A DNA stretch of 64,000 nucleotides from Caballeronia sp. SEWSISQ10-4 2 (GCF_030464885.1 NZ_JALPRJ010000022.1:1-64000), one strand, 5' to 3'. Shown: positions 1 to 9,223, counted from the first letter of the stretch. Notes: generated from the letters alone by a model not told the origin. Numbers and translations: made by a program.

Positions 1-107
1 ACGCTTCATCTTTCATTCGCTTGCCGCCCCCCAGTTTTGCATTAAAAGTAAAATCGGGTGACGCGACAACTAGCCTGACATGGGGGGCTTTGGACAAAGA
101 AATGAAG

Positions 108-288
108 TGCCGCCACGCACAGTGGCTAATAGTGATAAAGAAAACATCCAACATATAACGACCGCAGACCTGAGCAGCAGCAACCCAGCACCGACCCCGA
201 CCACTAGGCCCGAAAACCCCGCCCGACCCCGACCCCGACCCCTAGCGCCAGAACCCAAACCCCCGTCCACCGGTGCGAACGAAACACC
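108..288 (+). repeat. Repeat module copy 1 (single arm)
   Basis: Positions 113-140 are identical over 28 bases to 41553-41580. Similarity continues patchily to about 285: both copies share an AGCAGCAACCCAGCA block and end near GTGCGAACGAAA. Between them this copy carries a C-rich tract (about 190-243) with repeated CCCGAC units. Only one arm is present here; the other copy is a head-to-head palindrome. It lies immediately downstream of the stop codon of the minus-strand binding-protein gene, so it could serve as a 3' RNA structure or be a REP-like element. No gene is credible in the first 288 bases. Confidence 0.7.
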
Positions 289-1101
289 TCACTCCGTACT
301 CTGCGCCATCTTCTGCGGCAATGGCACATGCAGCCACTTCTCCACAATACCGTTCAACTCGCCGTCTTTCTTGGCCTCCGTGAGAATCGCATCGACCTTC
401 GCCATCAGCTTCGGCTCGTTCTTGTTCAGCCCCACATGGCACGCCGACTCATGAATCACATACTTGAGCGCGGGTTTGTTCGGCGCTGAAGCCGGCAAGG
501 TCGCGGCAATCTTGTTAGCCACGAAATCGCCCGTGCCCACCAGCGGCACCTGACCCGCGATGTACGCCGAGATCATGCCGCTGTTGTCCTCGAAGCGCTT
601 GATCGTGGTCGAAGGCGGCACGCTTTTCGTCAGCATCAGGTCTTCGAACGTGCCGCGAGCTACACCTACCGTCTTCCCAGCCATGTCCGCCGGGCCGTCA
701 ATTTTCATATTAGCGGGACCGTACACGCTATTGTTATAAGGCGAATACGACTGCGAGAAGTCGATGACCTTGTCACGCTCCGCATCGCGGCCAAGGGTGG
801 AGATCACCAGATCGACTTTCTTCGTCTGCAGATACGGAATGCGGTTGACGCTCGTGACCGGCACCAGTTCCAGCTTGGCACCGAGTTTCTTGGCAAGCAG
901 CCCGGAGACGTCGATATCGAGACCTTCCAGTTGCATGCTCGGACCGACCGATCCGAACGGCGCGAAATCCTGTGGCACGGCAACGCGCAGCACGCCGCGT
1001 TTTTCAATGTCATCCAGCGCTTCCGCGTGGACAGGCGCCAAACGTGCGAACACGCTGAGCGCGACTACGCCAAGTGTCATCAACAGCTTCGAAATTTTCA
1101 T
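289..1101 (-). CDS. ABC transporter substrate-binding protein, polar amino acid type
   Basis: A 270-residue periplasmic solute-binding protein of the SBP_bac_3 family, which delivers amino acids or similar small ligands to an ABC permease. A signal peptide occupies about residues 1-26 and ends near an HAEA site. The mature part opens with RGVLRVAVPQDFAPFG, typical of the first beta strand of the family, followed by the ligand-lobe pattern GLDIDVSGLLAKKLG and a late IVEKWL segment. No permease or ATPase gene is adjacent, so it stands alone here. It is clearly paralogous to the broken binding protein at 36087-36894: both share TTIKRF, a SGxISAY stretch and the same length. The ligand is not predictable. 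Confidence 0.88.
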   Translation of the reverse strand: MKISKLLMTLGVVALSVFARLAPVHAEALDDIEKRGVLRVAVPQDFAPFGSVGPSMQLEGLDIDVSGLLAKKLGAKLELVPVTSVNRIPYLQTKKVDLVISTLGRDAERDKVIDFSQSYSPYNNSVYGPANMKIDGPADMAGKTVGVARGTFEDLMLTKSVPPSTTIKRFEDNSGMISAYIAGQVPLVGTGDFVANKIAATLPASAPNKPALKYVIHESACHVGLNKNEPKLMAKVDAILTEAKKDGELNGIVEKWLHVPLPQKMAQSTE

Positions 1102-1260
1102 GTTCGCCCTGAAACGTGGAGTGGTCGATCAACGTCGAACGTCGCGTTGTTTGCGTTTGCCATCGCAAAGTCTATTAGCAAGTCTTTTGTTTTCTAAACG
1201 ATTCAAAATTCGCACGCTTGCCGAAACGAAGTAGGGGATGACGCAAACGTGTTCGCGTCA

Positions 1261-1656
1261 TCACGACGATCGTGAACCCGGATAGGTCTTAAGCCCGTCG
1301 GAGAAGTGAATCCACGGCAACTGCCCCGCGGTATAGGTGTGATCGTCTGGCCTGACGGTCTCAGGCGCATCGAGGCTGCAGGTCGAAATATCGAGTTCAT
1401 CCGGCAGATGCGCATGCTGGTACGTCAAGGGCGTGCCGCAATTCGTGCAGAAAGTGCGGGTGACTTTTTCACTCGATGCAAAGCGTTTCGGCTCGCCCGC
1501 GACAAAACGAAATCCATCAATCGACGCGCTGAACCAGGCGACAACCGGTGCGGCCGCAATGCGCCTGCAGTCGGCGCAATGGCAGAGCGTGGAATGAAAG
1601 GGCAGCCCTTGCACTTCATAGCGCACCTGAGCGCAGTAACAACCGCCTTTGAGCAT
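1261..1656 (-). CDS. GFA-family (CENP-V/GFA domain) zinc protein
   Basis: A 131-residue protein of the glutathione-dependent formaldehyde-activating (GFA) fold. It carries the full set of zinc-ligand cysteines: C6 and C8 (GGCYC), C25, C27 and C30 (LCHCADC), and C70 and C73 (CTNC). Length and cysteine spacing match single-domain GFA enzymes. Most members have no proven substrate, and the formaldehyde role of the founding member has been questioned, so only the fold is asserted. It sits alone between a divergent acyltransferase and the binding-protein gene. Confidence 0.88.
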   Translation of the reverse strand: MLKGGCYCAQVRYEVQGLPFHSTLCHCADCRRIAAAPVVAWFSASIDGFRFVAGEPKRFASSEKVTRTFCTNCGTPLTYQHAHLPDELDISTCSLDAPETVRPDDHTYTAGQLPWIHFSDGLKTYPGSRSS

Positions 1657-1898
1657 GGTGGTTCTCCAAATGGGTCAAAGTAATGAAAACGAAAGCTTTA
1701 AAGCAATCGATGCCGGTTAATCGTTTTGATAAATCCACATGAAGCGAACGCTAAGTGCTCATTGCCCACCGGCGAAAAGTCTTACCGAATTATTTTCTAA
1801 TATTTTCTCGGTGTAACACCTCAAGGGGATATTTTTCCGCCTCCGGATCGCATTTTTTCCACCCTACACTGAGCGCTCGATAATGACAGTCCGCCACT

Positions 1899-2966
1899 AT
1901 GAACGCCATAAAGTCTACAAGATTCGATTTGCTTGACGGCTTGAGAGGTGTTGCAGCAATCGCCGTCATGCTTCACCACTACACGCAACACACGGGTTGG
2001 GACTGGTTCGGCGGCGCATGGGTCGCGGTCGACCTGTTCTTCGTGCTGTCAGGCTTTGTGATTGCACATAGCTACAGCAAGAAGATCCTGAACGGAATGT
2101 CGTTTCGCGAGTTTGCCTTCGTCCGGCTCGCCCGGCTCGGGCCGCTCTACCTGCTGGGGCTGGCGCTCGGCGTGTGCGCCGTATTGTTGTCGATGGCAAA
2201 AAACGGCACGCCGCAGATAACCGGTACGCAACTCGCGACAGCCACGGCAGTCGGCGCGTTCTGGCTGCCGTACTTTAATAATATCGCCTGGCCTTTTGGT
2301 GCGGACGCGATCGTGGGCGCGACTTTCCCTTTGAACGATCCGTCGTGGTCGTTATTCTTCGAGTTATTCGTCAACGTCGTTTTTGCCGCTTATCTGTACA
2401 AGTTTCGCAAGCTGCCGAATGCCACTTATTCGATACTCGCGTTCGTCGCTTTTATTGCCTGCACAGTCATCTTTCGGCAAATCAATCCAGGCTGGCGTGC
2501 GGAGAGCTTCCTGCTTGGATTCACGCGCGTTATCGCTGAATTTTTTGCCGGGGTTTTCATCTTTTCGATGGGGCTCCAGTATAAAAAAGCGCATCCGGTC
2601 TTTACCGCGGCGGTCACGATTGCAGCGCTGCTGTGCTTTACCATCGGCAATCCGAAAATTGCCTTCATTAATTCGCTGACGCTCGTTCCTTTGTCGGTCG
2701 CCTTGCTGTGTTCCGTGTCCATGGAAGGAATTGGCAAGCGGATCTGCAAGGTGCTGGGCGAGCTTTCATATCCGCTTTACGTCATCCATTTCCCGATCTA
2801 CCGGCTGGTGTTCGAGTCGTTCGAGATCAGGGTGTTGAATCCGGTGGCTCAGACGCTGGTGGTCGCTGCCATTTCGATTGTGCTGGCCTTGCTGCTTGCG
2901 CGAGCGGATCAGGAACTCAGGAGGAAACTGACGAGTTTCATCAAGACATCTCCCGCGACGGTCTGA
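1899..2966 (+). CDS. Acyltransferase 3 family integral membrane protein
   Basis: A 355-residue polytopic membrane protein with about ten hydrophobic segments. It has the hallmark acyltransferase-3 N-terminus, LDGLRGVAAIAVMLHH, in which the histidine is the likely catalytic residue, followed by VDLFFVLSGFVIAHSY. The family transfers acetyl, succinyl or other acyl groups to cell-surface sugars such as O-antigen or exopolysaccharide. No glycan cluster is nearby, so the acceptor is unknown. The 240 bases upstream are comparatively AT-rich and probably hold the promoter; no clear Shine-Dalgarno precedes the start. Confidence 0.88.
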   Translation: MNAIKSTRFDLLDGLRGVAAIAVMLHHYTQHTGWDWFGGAWVAVDLFFVLSGFVIAHSYSKKILNGMSFREFAFVRLARLGPLYLLGLALGVCAVLLSMAKNGTPQITGTQLATATAVGAFWLPYFNNIAWPFGADAIVGATFPLNDPSWSLFFELFVNVVFAAYLYKFRKLPNATYSILAFVAFIACTVIFRQINPGWRAESFLLGFTRVIAEFFAGVFIFSMGLQYKKAHPVFTAAVTIAALLCFTIGNPKIAFINSLTLVPLSVALLCSVSMEGIGKRICKVLGELSYPLYVIHFPIYRLVFESFEIRVLNPVAQTLVVAAISIVLALLLARADQELRRKLTSFIKTSPATV

Positions 2967-3042
2967 TCAAACTTCTTCAAAAGCCGCTGAAAACGCGGCC
3001 GGGGCTAAACTTGCGGTTTCCGTCCACGGCAAACGCAAAGCC

Positions 3043-3864
3043 ATGACCGCCTCTCGTTTCAGCAATTCCGCGCGCTATTGGCGCTCGCCGCTCGTGCCCG
3101 GCGCGGAGATGCTCACGGCGGAGTATTACGACCACTCCTTTACGCCTCACTGGCACGACGCGTACACCGTTCCCGTGATCGAAGCGGGTGCGGAGCAGTA
3201 CGACTATCGCGGATCGAACTTCGTGGCCGAGGCGGGCTCGGTGCCGGTCATCAATCCGGGCGAAGTGCATACCGGCGCGCGGGCGGTGGATTTCGGCTGG
3301 CGGTATCGCGTGTTTTATTTGCCGGTCGAGTTCGTTCAGTCGGTCGCCGACGAAGTAGCCGGCCGCGCCCAGCCAATGCCGTGGTTCTCCGCCGACGTCA
3401 TCCGCGACGCCGATCTCGCACAACGTGTGCAGATTGCGCATCGGGCGATGGAAGCCGGCGCCGATCCGCTTGCCGCGGAACATGCGTTGCTCGACGCGGT
3501 ATCCACGCTGCTTGCGCGTCATGCCGGACAGCGGCCGCCGGTGCAGCGCATGTGTCTGGACACGACACGTGTCAACGCCATGAAAGCCCGCCTGACCGAC
3601 GACCTGACTGTGCCGTTATCGCTTGCCGAACTGGCGCAGACGGTGGGGCTCTCGACCTTCCACGCAGCGCGCTTGTTCACGCGCGAGACCGGACTTGCGC
3701 CGCATGCATGGCGTAACCAGATGCGTGTCACGCGCGCGCTGGAAGCATTGCGTGCAGGCGTTCCGGTGACCGAGGTGGCGGCGGCGAGCGGTTTTACCGA
3801 TCAGAGCCATTTCACCCGGCACTTTAAAAAGACGTTTGGCGTGCCGCCCGGACGCTGGCGTTAG
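3043..3864 (+). CDS. AraC-family regulator with cupin sensor domain
   Basis: A 273-residue regulator. The N-terminal half is a cupin-like effector-binding domain (HSFTPHWHDAYTVPVIEAG, later GSVPVINPGEVHTG). The C-terminal ~100 residues hold the two helix-turn-helix units of AraC/XylS proteins, ending in GFTDQSHFTRHFKKTFGVPPG. It lies 106 bases upstream of azlC in the same direction, an arrangement common for AraC regulators that control AzlCD exporters. The 30-base perfect palindrome between the two genes is a candidate target or a transcript-end structure. The ligand is unknown. Confidence 0.9.
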   Translation: MTASRFSNSARYWRSPLVPGAEMLTAEYYDHSFTPHWHDAYTVPVIEAGAEQYDYRGSNFVAEAGSVPVINPGEVHTGARAVDFGWRYRVFYLPVEFVQSVADEVAGRAQPMPWFSADVIRDADLAQRVQIAHRAMEAGADPLAAEHALLDAVSTLLARHAGQRPPVQRMCLDTTRVNAMKARLTDDLTVPLSLAELAQTVGLSTFHAARLFTRETGLAPHAWRNQMRVTRALEALRAGVPVTEVAAASGFTDQSHFTRHFKKTFGVPPGRWR

Positions 3865-3908
3865 CGCCTCGTTTAGCGTTCCAAATACTTCCCTTCCATG
3901 TAAGCGGA

Positions 3909-3938
3909 CCGCAAGAACGTACAAGTACGTTCTTGCGG
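3909..3938. promoter_or_regulatory. Perfect 30-bp palindrome upstream of azlC
   Basis: Two perfectly complementary 14-base arms (CCGCAAGAACGTAC and its complement) are separated by AA. The element sits between the araC-type stop codon and the azlC ribosome site. No T-run follows it, so a canonical intrinsic terminator is unlikely. It may be an operator for the neighbouring regulator or an attenuating RNA hairpin. Confidence 0.6.
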
Positions 3939-3971
3939 CGTGTTCTATCCTCGCTATCAAGGGAGGAGACA

Positions 3972-4727
3972 TTGAACTCAACGCATCAACTCAATCAGGC
4001 GCATCAGGCGGGCAATCTCGCTGAATTCGGCGCGGGCGCACGCGACACCATTCCCATGATGGTGGGCGCCGCGCCCTTTGGCGTGATCTTCGGCACGCTT
4101 GCGGCTACCGGTCCGCTGCATGCGTGGTCGGTGCAGCTGATGTCGCTTGCGGTGTTTGCCGGCTCGGCGCAATTCATCGCGCTCGGACTGATTGCCGGTC
4201 ACGCGAGTTTTGCGGTGATCTGGGCGACCACGTTTATCGTCAATCTGCGCCATGTGCTGTATTCCGCGACGCTCGCACCGTATGTCGCGCACTTGCCGGC
4301 AAGCTGGCGCTGGACGCTCGGCGCGTTCATGACCGACGAAGTTTTTGCTGTTTCGTACGCGCATTACCAGCGTCGTGCGCCGGGTGAAACCGGGCCGTAT
4401 TACTTCCTTGGCTCGGGCGTATCCATGTACGTGAACTGGCAGATATGGACCGTCGCCGGGCTGCTGTTTGGCTCGGCATTTCCCGGTCTCCAGTCGAAGG
4501 GCCTCGACTTCGCGATGGTCGCCACGTTTATTGCGATCATCGTGCCGCAGCTTGTTGCATTGCGTTTTGTGGCAGCGGCGCTGGCGGCCGGCGTGCTGTC
4601 GTTTGCGTGGAATGACTGGCCTTACAAGCTCGGCTTGCTTGCGGCGGTCGTGGTGGGTGTGGCAGTGGGCATGCTGTTGTCGATGCGTGTCGAGAAGCGT
4701 CCCACGGAAATGGAGCGCGCCAAATGA
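3972..4727 (+). CDS. azlC: AzlC-family branched-chain amino acid exporter, large subunit
   Basis: A 251-residue membrane protein of the AzlC family, which with AzlD exports branched-chain amino acids or their analogues. Recognisable signatures are GARDTIPMMVGAAPFGVIFG at the N-terminus and FVDLRH-type FIVNLRHVLYSATLAP. I chose the TTG start at 3972 because a strong GGGAGGAG (3961-3968) precedes it at the right distance; the upstream ATG in frame has no ribosome site. The stop overlaps the azlD start (ATGA), so the two are translationally coupled. The AraC regulator upstream probably controls them. Confidence 0.9.
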   Translation: MNSTHQLNQAHQAGNLAEFGAGARDTIPMMVGAAPFGVIFGTLAATGPLHAWSVQLMSLAVFAGSAQFIALGLIAGHASFAVIWATTFIVNLRHVLYSATLAPYVAHLPASWRWTLGAFMTDEVFAVSYAHYQRRAPGETGPYYFLGSGVSMYVNWQIWTVAGLLFGSAFPGLQSKGLDFAMVATFIAIIVPQLVALRFVAAALAAGVLSFAWNDWPYKLGLLAAVVVGVAVGMLLSMRVEKRPTEMERAK

Positions 4728-5041
4728 AATACGTTTTGTTGATCCTCGGCATGGCGGTGATCACGTATGGAATCCGCTCTGCCGTCTTCGTGTTCGGCGA
4801 GCGGCTGAGCTTTCCGCCTGTCGTGCGCATGGCGCTCAATTTCGTGCCGGTGACGGTGTTGACGGCCATCATCGTGCCGATGACGTTTGCACCTCATGGC
4901 GGCGCTGCCGAGCTTACGTGGCGTAATTCGCAATTGGTCGCGGCGGTGGTGGCTGTCGTTGTTTGCGCGCTTACTCGCAAGCCGCTGTTGACCATTGCGG
5001 TTTCGCTTGCGGTGTTCTTTTTCTGGCAAATGATGGTGTAG
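4724..5041 (+). CDS. azlD: AzlD-family branched-chain amino acid transport protein
   Basis: A 105-residue, four-helix AzlD-type small subunit. It opens with a hydrophobic helix containing GMAVITYGIRS, and the second half carries AAVVAVVVCALTRKPLLTIAVS. It overlaps azlC by four bases and completes a standard two-gene exporter. The transcript probably ends in the imperfect hairpin just downstream. Confidence 0.9.
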   Translation: MKYVLLILGMAVITYGIRSAVFVFGERLSFPPVVRMALNFVPVTVLTAIIVPMTFAPHGGAAELTWRNSQLVAAVVAVVVCALTRKPLLTIAVSLAVFFFWQMMV

Positions 5042-5043
5042 GG

Positions 5044-5088
5044 TTCGCTCGCGCTGGCAGGATCTTTCGATCCACCCGCGCGAGTGAA
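5044..5088. terminator. Stem-loop between convergent genes azlD and MFS exporter
   Basis: An imperfect inverted repeat: TTCGCTCGCG on the left and CGCGCGAGTGAA on the right enclose an inner perfect GGATC-TTTC-GATCC stem. It lies exactly between two convergent genes. No long T-run follows on either side, so termination strength is uncertain. Confidence 0.45.
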
Positions 5089-5119
5089 ACACCGTTCACG
5101 CAACCGTGCCGCGTTGTAC

Positions 5120-6637
5120 TCAGTCTTCGAGTGGCGACAACGCTTCCAGAGGCATCTTTTTCTCGTGCCCCAAGGTGATCGTGGGGACGAAGGCAACGCA
5201 CGCGACGACAAAAATCGCGATCGCGAATATCGACAGGAACGTCAGGTGAAGCGATTGATGCAGCACCTGGCGGATTGCGTCGCTGCTGCCAAGACTTGTT
5301 GCCTGATTTTGCAGCAGTGCTTTCAACTGGTCCGATGTCACCGCCGCGACGCCCTTCGAATGACTCAGGCCGAAGTTGAGCACGGCGCCGAACAACGTCG
5401 CGCCAATCGTGCTGCCGAGATTGCGAGAGAAAAGATTCGATGCGGTCGCGCTGCCGCGCTGCGCAACATCCACTATCTCCTGGATCAGCACGAGCGCACT
5501 GACGCTCGCTGTCCCCATGCCGAAGCCCATGATGAGGGAACCGAACGCCGCGACCAGCGGCGAACTATCCGGCGACAACACGAGCAGGCAGATCGCGCCG
5601 GCCGGGATAAACGCACTGCCGCCGATCAGGATGCGACGCAGCCCGATACGATGAAACGACTTCGCCGCGAGCGTTGCGCCGACGGGCCATCCGACCATCA
5701 TCATGGTCAGCGCAAGACCGGCGACAACCGGCGAACGATGCAGGACGCCCTGGACGTACATTGGCAGGAACGTGGTTGCGCCCATCAGGATCATGCCGGA
5801 CAAGACCGTCGATGCGTTGCACGCGGCGATCGGCCGGCGGCTCCAGAGCGCGAATGAGATCATGGGTTCGGTGGCGCGTTTTTCCTGCATCAGGAAGAAC
5901 AGCAGGGACACGATAAAAACCCCGCCTGCAATGAGGGACTTCGTGATGTCGTCATTGCCGGCATAGGTCAGCGACATCATCAGCGCCGCGATCGAGACCA
6001 TGAACAGCGCCGCCCCGGCGAAGTCGATGGACGGGCGGGCATGCCGCTCAGGTTCCCGCAGGAACGCGATGAAACCGGCCGCCGACGCGAGGCCGATCGG
6101 CACGTTCATCCAGAAGATCCAGGCCCACGAGAAATCGCGGATGATGAAGCCGCCGACCATCGGCCCGACGACCGCTGAAATGGCCCACACGCTCGCAAGA
6201 TAACCCTGCACCTTGCCTCGTTCGCGCGCGGGATAGAGGTCCGCGACGATCGTCAGCGTGACCGGCTGGATTGCGCCCGCGCCGATTCCCTGGATCAGGC
6301 GGAACACGATCATGGCCGGCATCGACCAGGCGAAGCCAGCAAGCACCGAGCCGACCAGGAAGATCGCGATGCCGGCCAGCATGACCGGCTTGCGGCCATA
6401 CAGGTCCGCAAGCTTGCCGAAGATGACGGTCATCGCGGTCTGTGTCAGCAGGAAGGACGAGAAGACCCAGCTATAGAGATGCAGGTCGCCGAGTTGCGCG
6501 ACGATCTGCGGCATGGCGGTTGAAACGATGGTGGCTTCGATGGCAACCATTGCCATTGATGCCATGACCGATGCAATGACAAGGGGACGCGACGACTGCG
6601 GGCTGCGGGACATGGGGGCTGTTGTAATAGGGGACAT
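5120..6637 (-). CDS. MFS drug exporter, DHA2 (14-TM, EmrB/QacA) family
   Basis: An inner-membrane proton-driven multidrug exporter of about 505 residues with fourteen predicted helices. DHA2 signatures are the acidic first helix (MAMVAIEATIVSTAMPQI), motif A (GKLADLYGRKPVM) and motif C (VGPMVGGFI). The longer reading frame begins at 6793, but its first 52 residues are Arg-rich and hydrophilic. The likely start is the ATG at 6637 or 6613; neither has a convincing ribosome site. No periplasmic adaptor or outer-membrane gene is next to it, so it may act alone. The substrate is unknown. Confidence 0.88.
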   Translation of the reverse strand: MSPITTAPMSRSPQSSRPLVIASVMASMAMVAIEATIVSTAMPQIVAQLGDLHLYSWVFSSFLLTQTAMTVIFGKLADLYGRKPVMLAGIAIFLVGSVLAGFAWSMPAMIVFRLIQGIGAGAIQPVTLTIVADLYPARERGKVQGYLASVWAISAVVGPMVGGFIIRDFSWAWIFWMNVPIGLASAAGFIAFLREPERHARPSIDFAGAALFMVSIAALMMSLTYAGNDDITKSLIAGGVFIVSLLFFLMQEKRATEPMISFALWSRRPIAACNASTVLSGMILMGATTFLPMYVQGVLHRSPVVAGLALTMMMVGWPVGATLAAKSFHRIGLRRILIGGSAFIPAGAICLLVLSPDSSPLVAAFGSLIMGFGMGTASVSALVLIQEIVDVAQRGSATASNLFSRNLGSTIGATLFGAVLNFGLSHSKGVAAVTSDQLKALLQNQATSLGSSDAIRQVLHQSLHLTFLSIFAIAIFVVACVAFVPTITLGHEKKMPLEALSPLED

Positions 6638-6915
6638 CGGGCAACGTCGCAGTCTTGGCGCCGCGACGCATGAGGCGGCCGCGACGGCGCGACCGTCGAC
6701 GAGTATGCACCTTGATGGAATTATTCGCTTGACCCACGATTGGGCAAGAACCTCCTTGACTGGCGACGTTGCGTTGTTCAATCGCCATTTCAAGCTGGGT
6801 CATCCAGGTGCGTTCGTTCGCGAGATCTTGTGACACACTTGGATGTATGGCGCGAACCGATCCGTGCGTCCGCTTCGTTTGATCAGGCAATATGTTTTCC
6901 AACTAAGAGCCGTCA

Positions 6916-7407
6916 ATGACATCCACGTCCGTTCCAGTCGATCCTGATTCACCTGCCAACCGTCTTGAGGCGCTTGGCCTCGTCCTGCCGAAGGTGCCCG
7001 CGCCTCGCGGCGCATTCAAACCTTTCTCGCGTTCGGGCTCGCTGATCTTCCTGTCAGGACAGATTTGCGAATGGGAAGGCGAGGTTCGATACGCCGGTCC
7101 CGTCGGCGCACAACACGATCTTGAAGCGGGCCAGCGCGCAGCGCAGATCTGCGGACTCAACCTGCTTGCCGCACTTCAACTCGCACTCGATGGTGACCTC
7201 GATCGCGTGGTTTGTTGTCTTCGCATGGGCGGATTCGTGTATTGCACGCCCGGTTATCCCGACGTGCCGAAAGTCATCAACGGAGCCTCCGATCTCATGT
7301 TCGCCGTGTTCGGCGAACGAGGCCGGCATGCACGGACCGCGGTAGGCGTTGCTACGCTTCCTGCGGGCGCGTCGGCAGAAGTGGACGCGATCTTTGAAGT
7401 CCGCTGA
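6916..7407 (+). CDS. RidA/YjgF-family protein
   Basis: A 163-residue RidA-superfamily protein. Members hydrolyse reactive enamine/imine intermediates or act in pathway-specific deaminations. The C-terminal signature is intact: an Arg in the HARTAVGV stretch, then LPAGASAEVDAIFEV. The N-terminal part has the usual FLSGQI strand. It is followed after 64 bases by an amidohydrolase and then a GNAT gene in the same direction. That suggests a small nitrogen-compound catabolic operon in which this protein clears an imine product (inference). Confidence 0.88.
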   Translation: MTSTSVPVDPDSPANRLEALGLVLPKVPAPRGAFKPFSRSGSLIFLSGQICEWEGEVRYAGPVGAQHDLEAGQRAAQICGLNLLAALQLALDGDLDRVVCCLRMGGFVYCTPGYPDVPKVINGASDLMFAVFGERGRHARTAVGVATLPAGASAEVDAIFEVR

Positions 7408-7471
7408 GCCCGGTCTTATCGGTTCGCCATGAAGCAACCGCGTATTCGTATTCTCGATGTAAGGAGTCCCA

Positions 7472-8662
7472 GTGCACGCCAGCTTGTTGATCACCAATGT
7501 CCGTCTGCCGGACGGCACCCCCACGGATATCGCTGTAGCCGGCGGCCGGATCGAAGAAATCGGGGCGAACCTGCGGTGCGGCGACGGTATGTTGCGTGAA
7601 GACGGCGAGGGTGCGATGGTCCTGCCCGGGTTCGTCGAAGGCCATACGCATCTCGACAAAACGAACTGGGGCATGCCGTGGTATCGCAACGAAGTGGGTC
7701 CAAGACTCGTCGACAGGATCGAGAACGAACGATCATGGCGTGCCAGCACGGGACACGACGCAGGCGCGCAGTCGCTTGCACTTGCACGGGCTTTTCTTGC
7801 AGCGGGAACAACGCGGCTTAGGACGCATGTGGATATCGACACCGACGCGGGTCTCAGGCATTTGGACGGCGTGCTCGCGACGCGCGAAGCACTAAGCGAT
7901 GTGATGGACATTCAGATAGTGGCGTTTCCGCAGTCAGGTATGCGGCGGCGTCTAGGCACCGACGCGCTGCTTGGCGACGCATTGAACGAAGGCGCCGACG
8001 TGCTCGGCGCCCTGGATCCCGCGCTCATCGATCAAGATCCGGTCGCCTCGCTCGACACCACGTTCGAGATCGCGAACCGTCATCAGAAGCCCATCGACAT
8101 CCATCTTCATGAACCCGGCGAGATAGGTGCATTCACGTTCAACCTGCTGCTGGACCGTGTGAAGGCGTTGGGTATGCAGGGACGCATTGTTGTAAGCCAC
8201 GCGTTTTGCCTGGGCACGCTCGCGGATCGGGAACGCGACGTTTTGTTGGCAAGGATCGCGGATCTCGACGTCGCGCTGCTCACTACGGCGCCGTCATCCG
8301 TGCCCGTTCCTGCGTTGCGGGCTTGCATCGAAGCCGGTGTGACGCTGTTTGCGGGTAACGACGGAATACGCGATACATGGACGCCTTTTGGCACGCCTGA
8401 CATGCTCGAGCGCGCGATGCTGGTCGGCATGCGCTACGACCTTCGGTGCGATGAGGACCTCGCACTTGCCTTCGATTGCGTCAGCACGCTCGGCGCTCGG
8501 GCATGTGGGTTCAATGACTATGGGCTGCACGAAGGCGCACGGGCCGATCTTGTTTTGGTGGACGCGGAAACGGTTGCGCATGCGGTCGTATCTCGACCCG
8601 TCCGCAAGCTCGTGGTAACGCACGGCAAGATCGTCGCGCGGCATGGCGTTGTATCGATATGA
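7472..8662 (+). CDS. Amidohydrolase, cytosine deaminase-like
   Basis: A 396-residue metal-dependent amidohydrolase. Metal ligands visible are the HTH of GFVEGHTHLDK, a later VSHAFCLG histidine and the Asp of FAGNDGIRDTW. The combination and overall length fit the cytosine deaminase/N-isopropylammelide branch. It starts at a GTG preceded by AAGGAG (about 7461). The stop overlaps the start of the next gene (ATGA). With the upstream RidA protein it probably deaminates or hydrolyses a cyclic amidine or pyrimidine-like compound; the exact substrate cannot be read from sequence. Confidence 0.88.
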   Translation: MHASLLITNVRLPDGTPTDIAVAGGRIEEIGANLRCGDGMLREDGEGAMVLPGFVEGHTHLDKTNWGMPWYRNEVGPRLVDRIENERSWRASTGHDAGAQSLALARAFLAAGTTRLRTHVDIDTDAGLRHLDGVLATREALSDVMDIQIVAFPQSGMRRRLGTDALLGDALNEGADVLGALDPALIDQDPVASLDTTFEIANRHQKPIDIHLHEPGEIGAFTFNLLLDRVKALGMQGRIVVSHAFCLGTLADRERDVLLARIADLDVALLTTAPSSVPVPALRACIEAGVTLFAGNDGIRDTWTPFGTPDMLERAMLVGMRYDLRCDEDLALAFDCVSTLGARACGFNDYGLHEGARADLVLVDAETVAHAVVSRPVRKLVVTHGKIVARHGVVSI

Positions 8663-9186
8663 AGCTGGTCGCCGAGCGCCTTTATCTCCGGGATTTTGTA
8701 GCGTCCGATGTCGATGCGGTTCATGAATACGCGAGTTCGACCGAGGTCGTAGCCGATCAGGAATGGGGACCCAATACGATCGAGCAGACGAGGGAATACA
8801 TCGCCGATTGTGTGTTTGAAAATTCGCTGTCCGAGCGAAGGACCGTGGAACTCGCAGCGGTGCTCAACGATGGCCGCCTGATTGGCGGCTACCGGGCGAC
8901 TCTGTCGGAGAGCGGCACGGACGCCGAGATCGGCTATTCGTTGAATCCCCGATACTGGCGCAAGGGGTACGGCACTGAAGGCGCGCAGCGGTTGATCGAA
9001 TACCTGACGACTGAGCTCCACGTGCGGCGAATCTTTGCGACGAGCCGACCCGAGAACGCCGCGTCCATCCATGTCCTGGAAAAACTTGGGATGCAACAGG
9101 TGGACCTTTATCGCAAGAACGTGCTGATCCGGGGCGAGTGGCGTGACACGCTGGTATTTGCCGTGGAGATAAAACGGCTTACGTAG
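8659..9186 (+). CDS. GNAT-family N-acetyltransferase (RimJ/RimL type)
   Basis: A 175-residue acetyl-CoA-dependent acetyltransferase. The N-terminus [13 protein letters not shown] is typical of the RimJ/RimL group. The acetyl-CoA site is seen as [16 protein letters not shown], and the late [14 protein letters not shown] matches motif B. It overlaps the preceding amidohydrolase by four bases, so it is probably the third gene of the RidA operon. It could modify a substrate, a product or a ribosomal/protein N-terminus. Confidence 0.88.
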   Translation: MKLVAERLYLRDFVASDVDAVHEYASSTEVVADQEWGPNTIEQTREYIADCVFENSLSERRTVELAAVLNDGRLIGGYRATLSESGTDAEIGYSLNPRYWRKGYGTEGAQRLIEYLTTELHVRRIFATSRPENAASIHVLEKLGMQQVDLYRKNVLIRGEWRDTLVFAVEIKRLT

Positions 9187-9223
9187 TCTCGGGCGCTGCC
9201 ACCAAAGGGCGCACGGCTCCTTG

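Noticed and set aside
80..454. Pro-rich 124-codon frame over the left repeat
   Set aside because: It overlaps the binding-protein gene antisense, and its Pro repeats come from the C-rich repeat tract.
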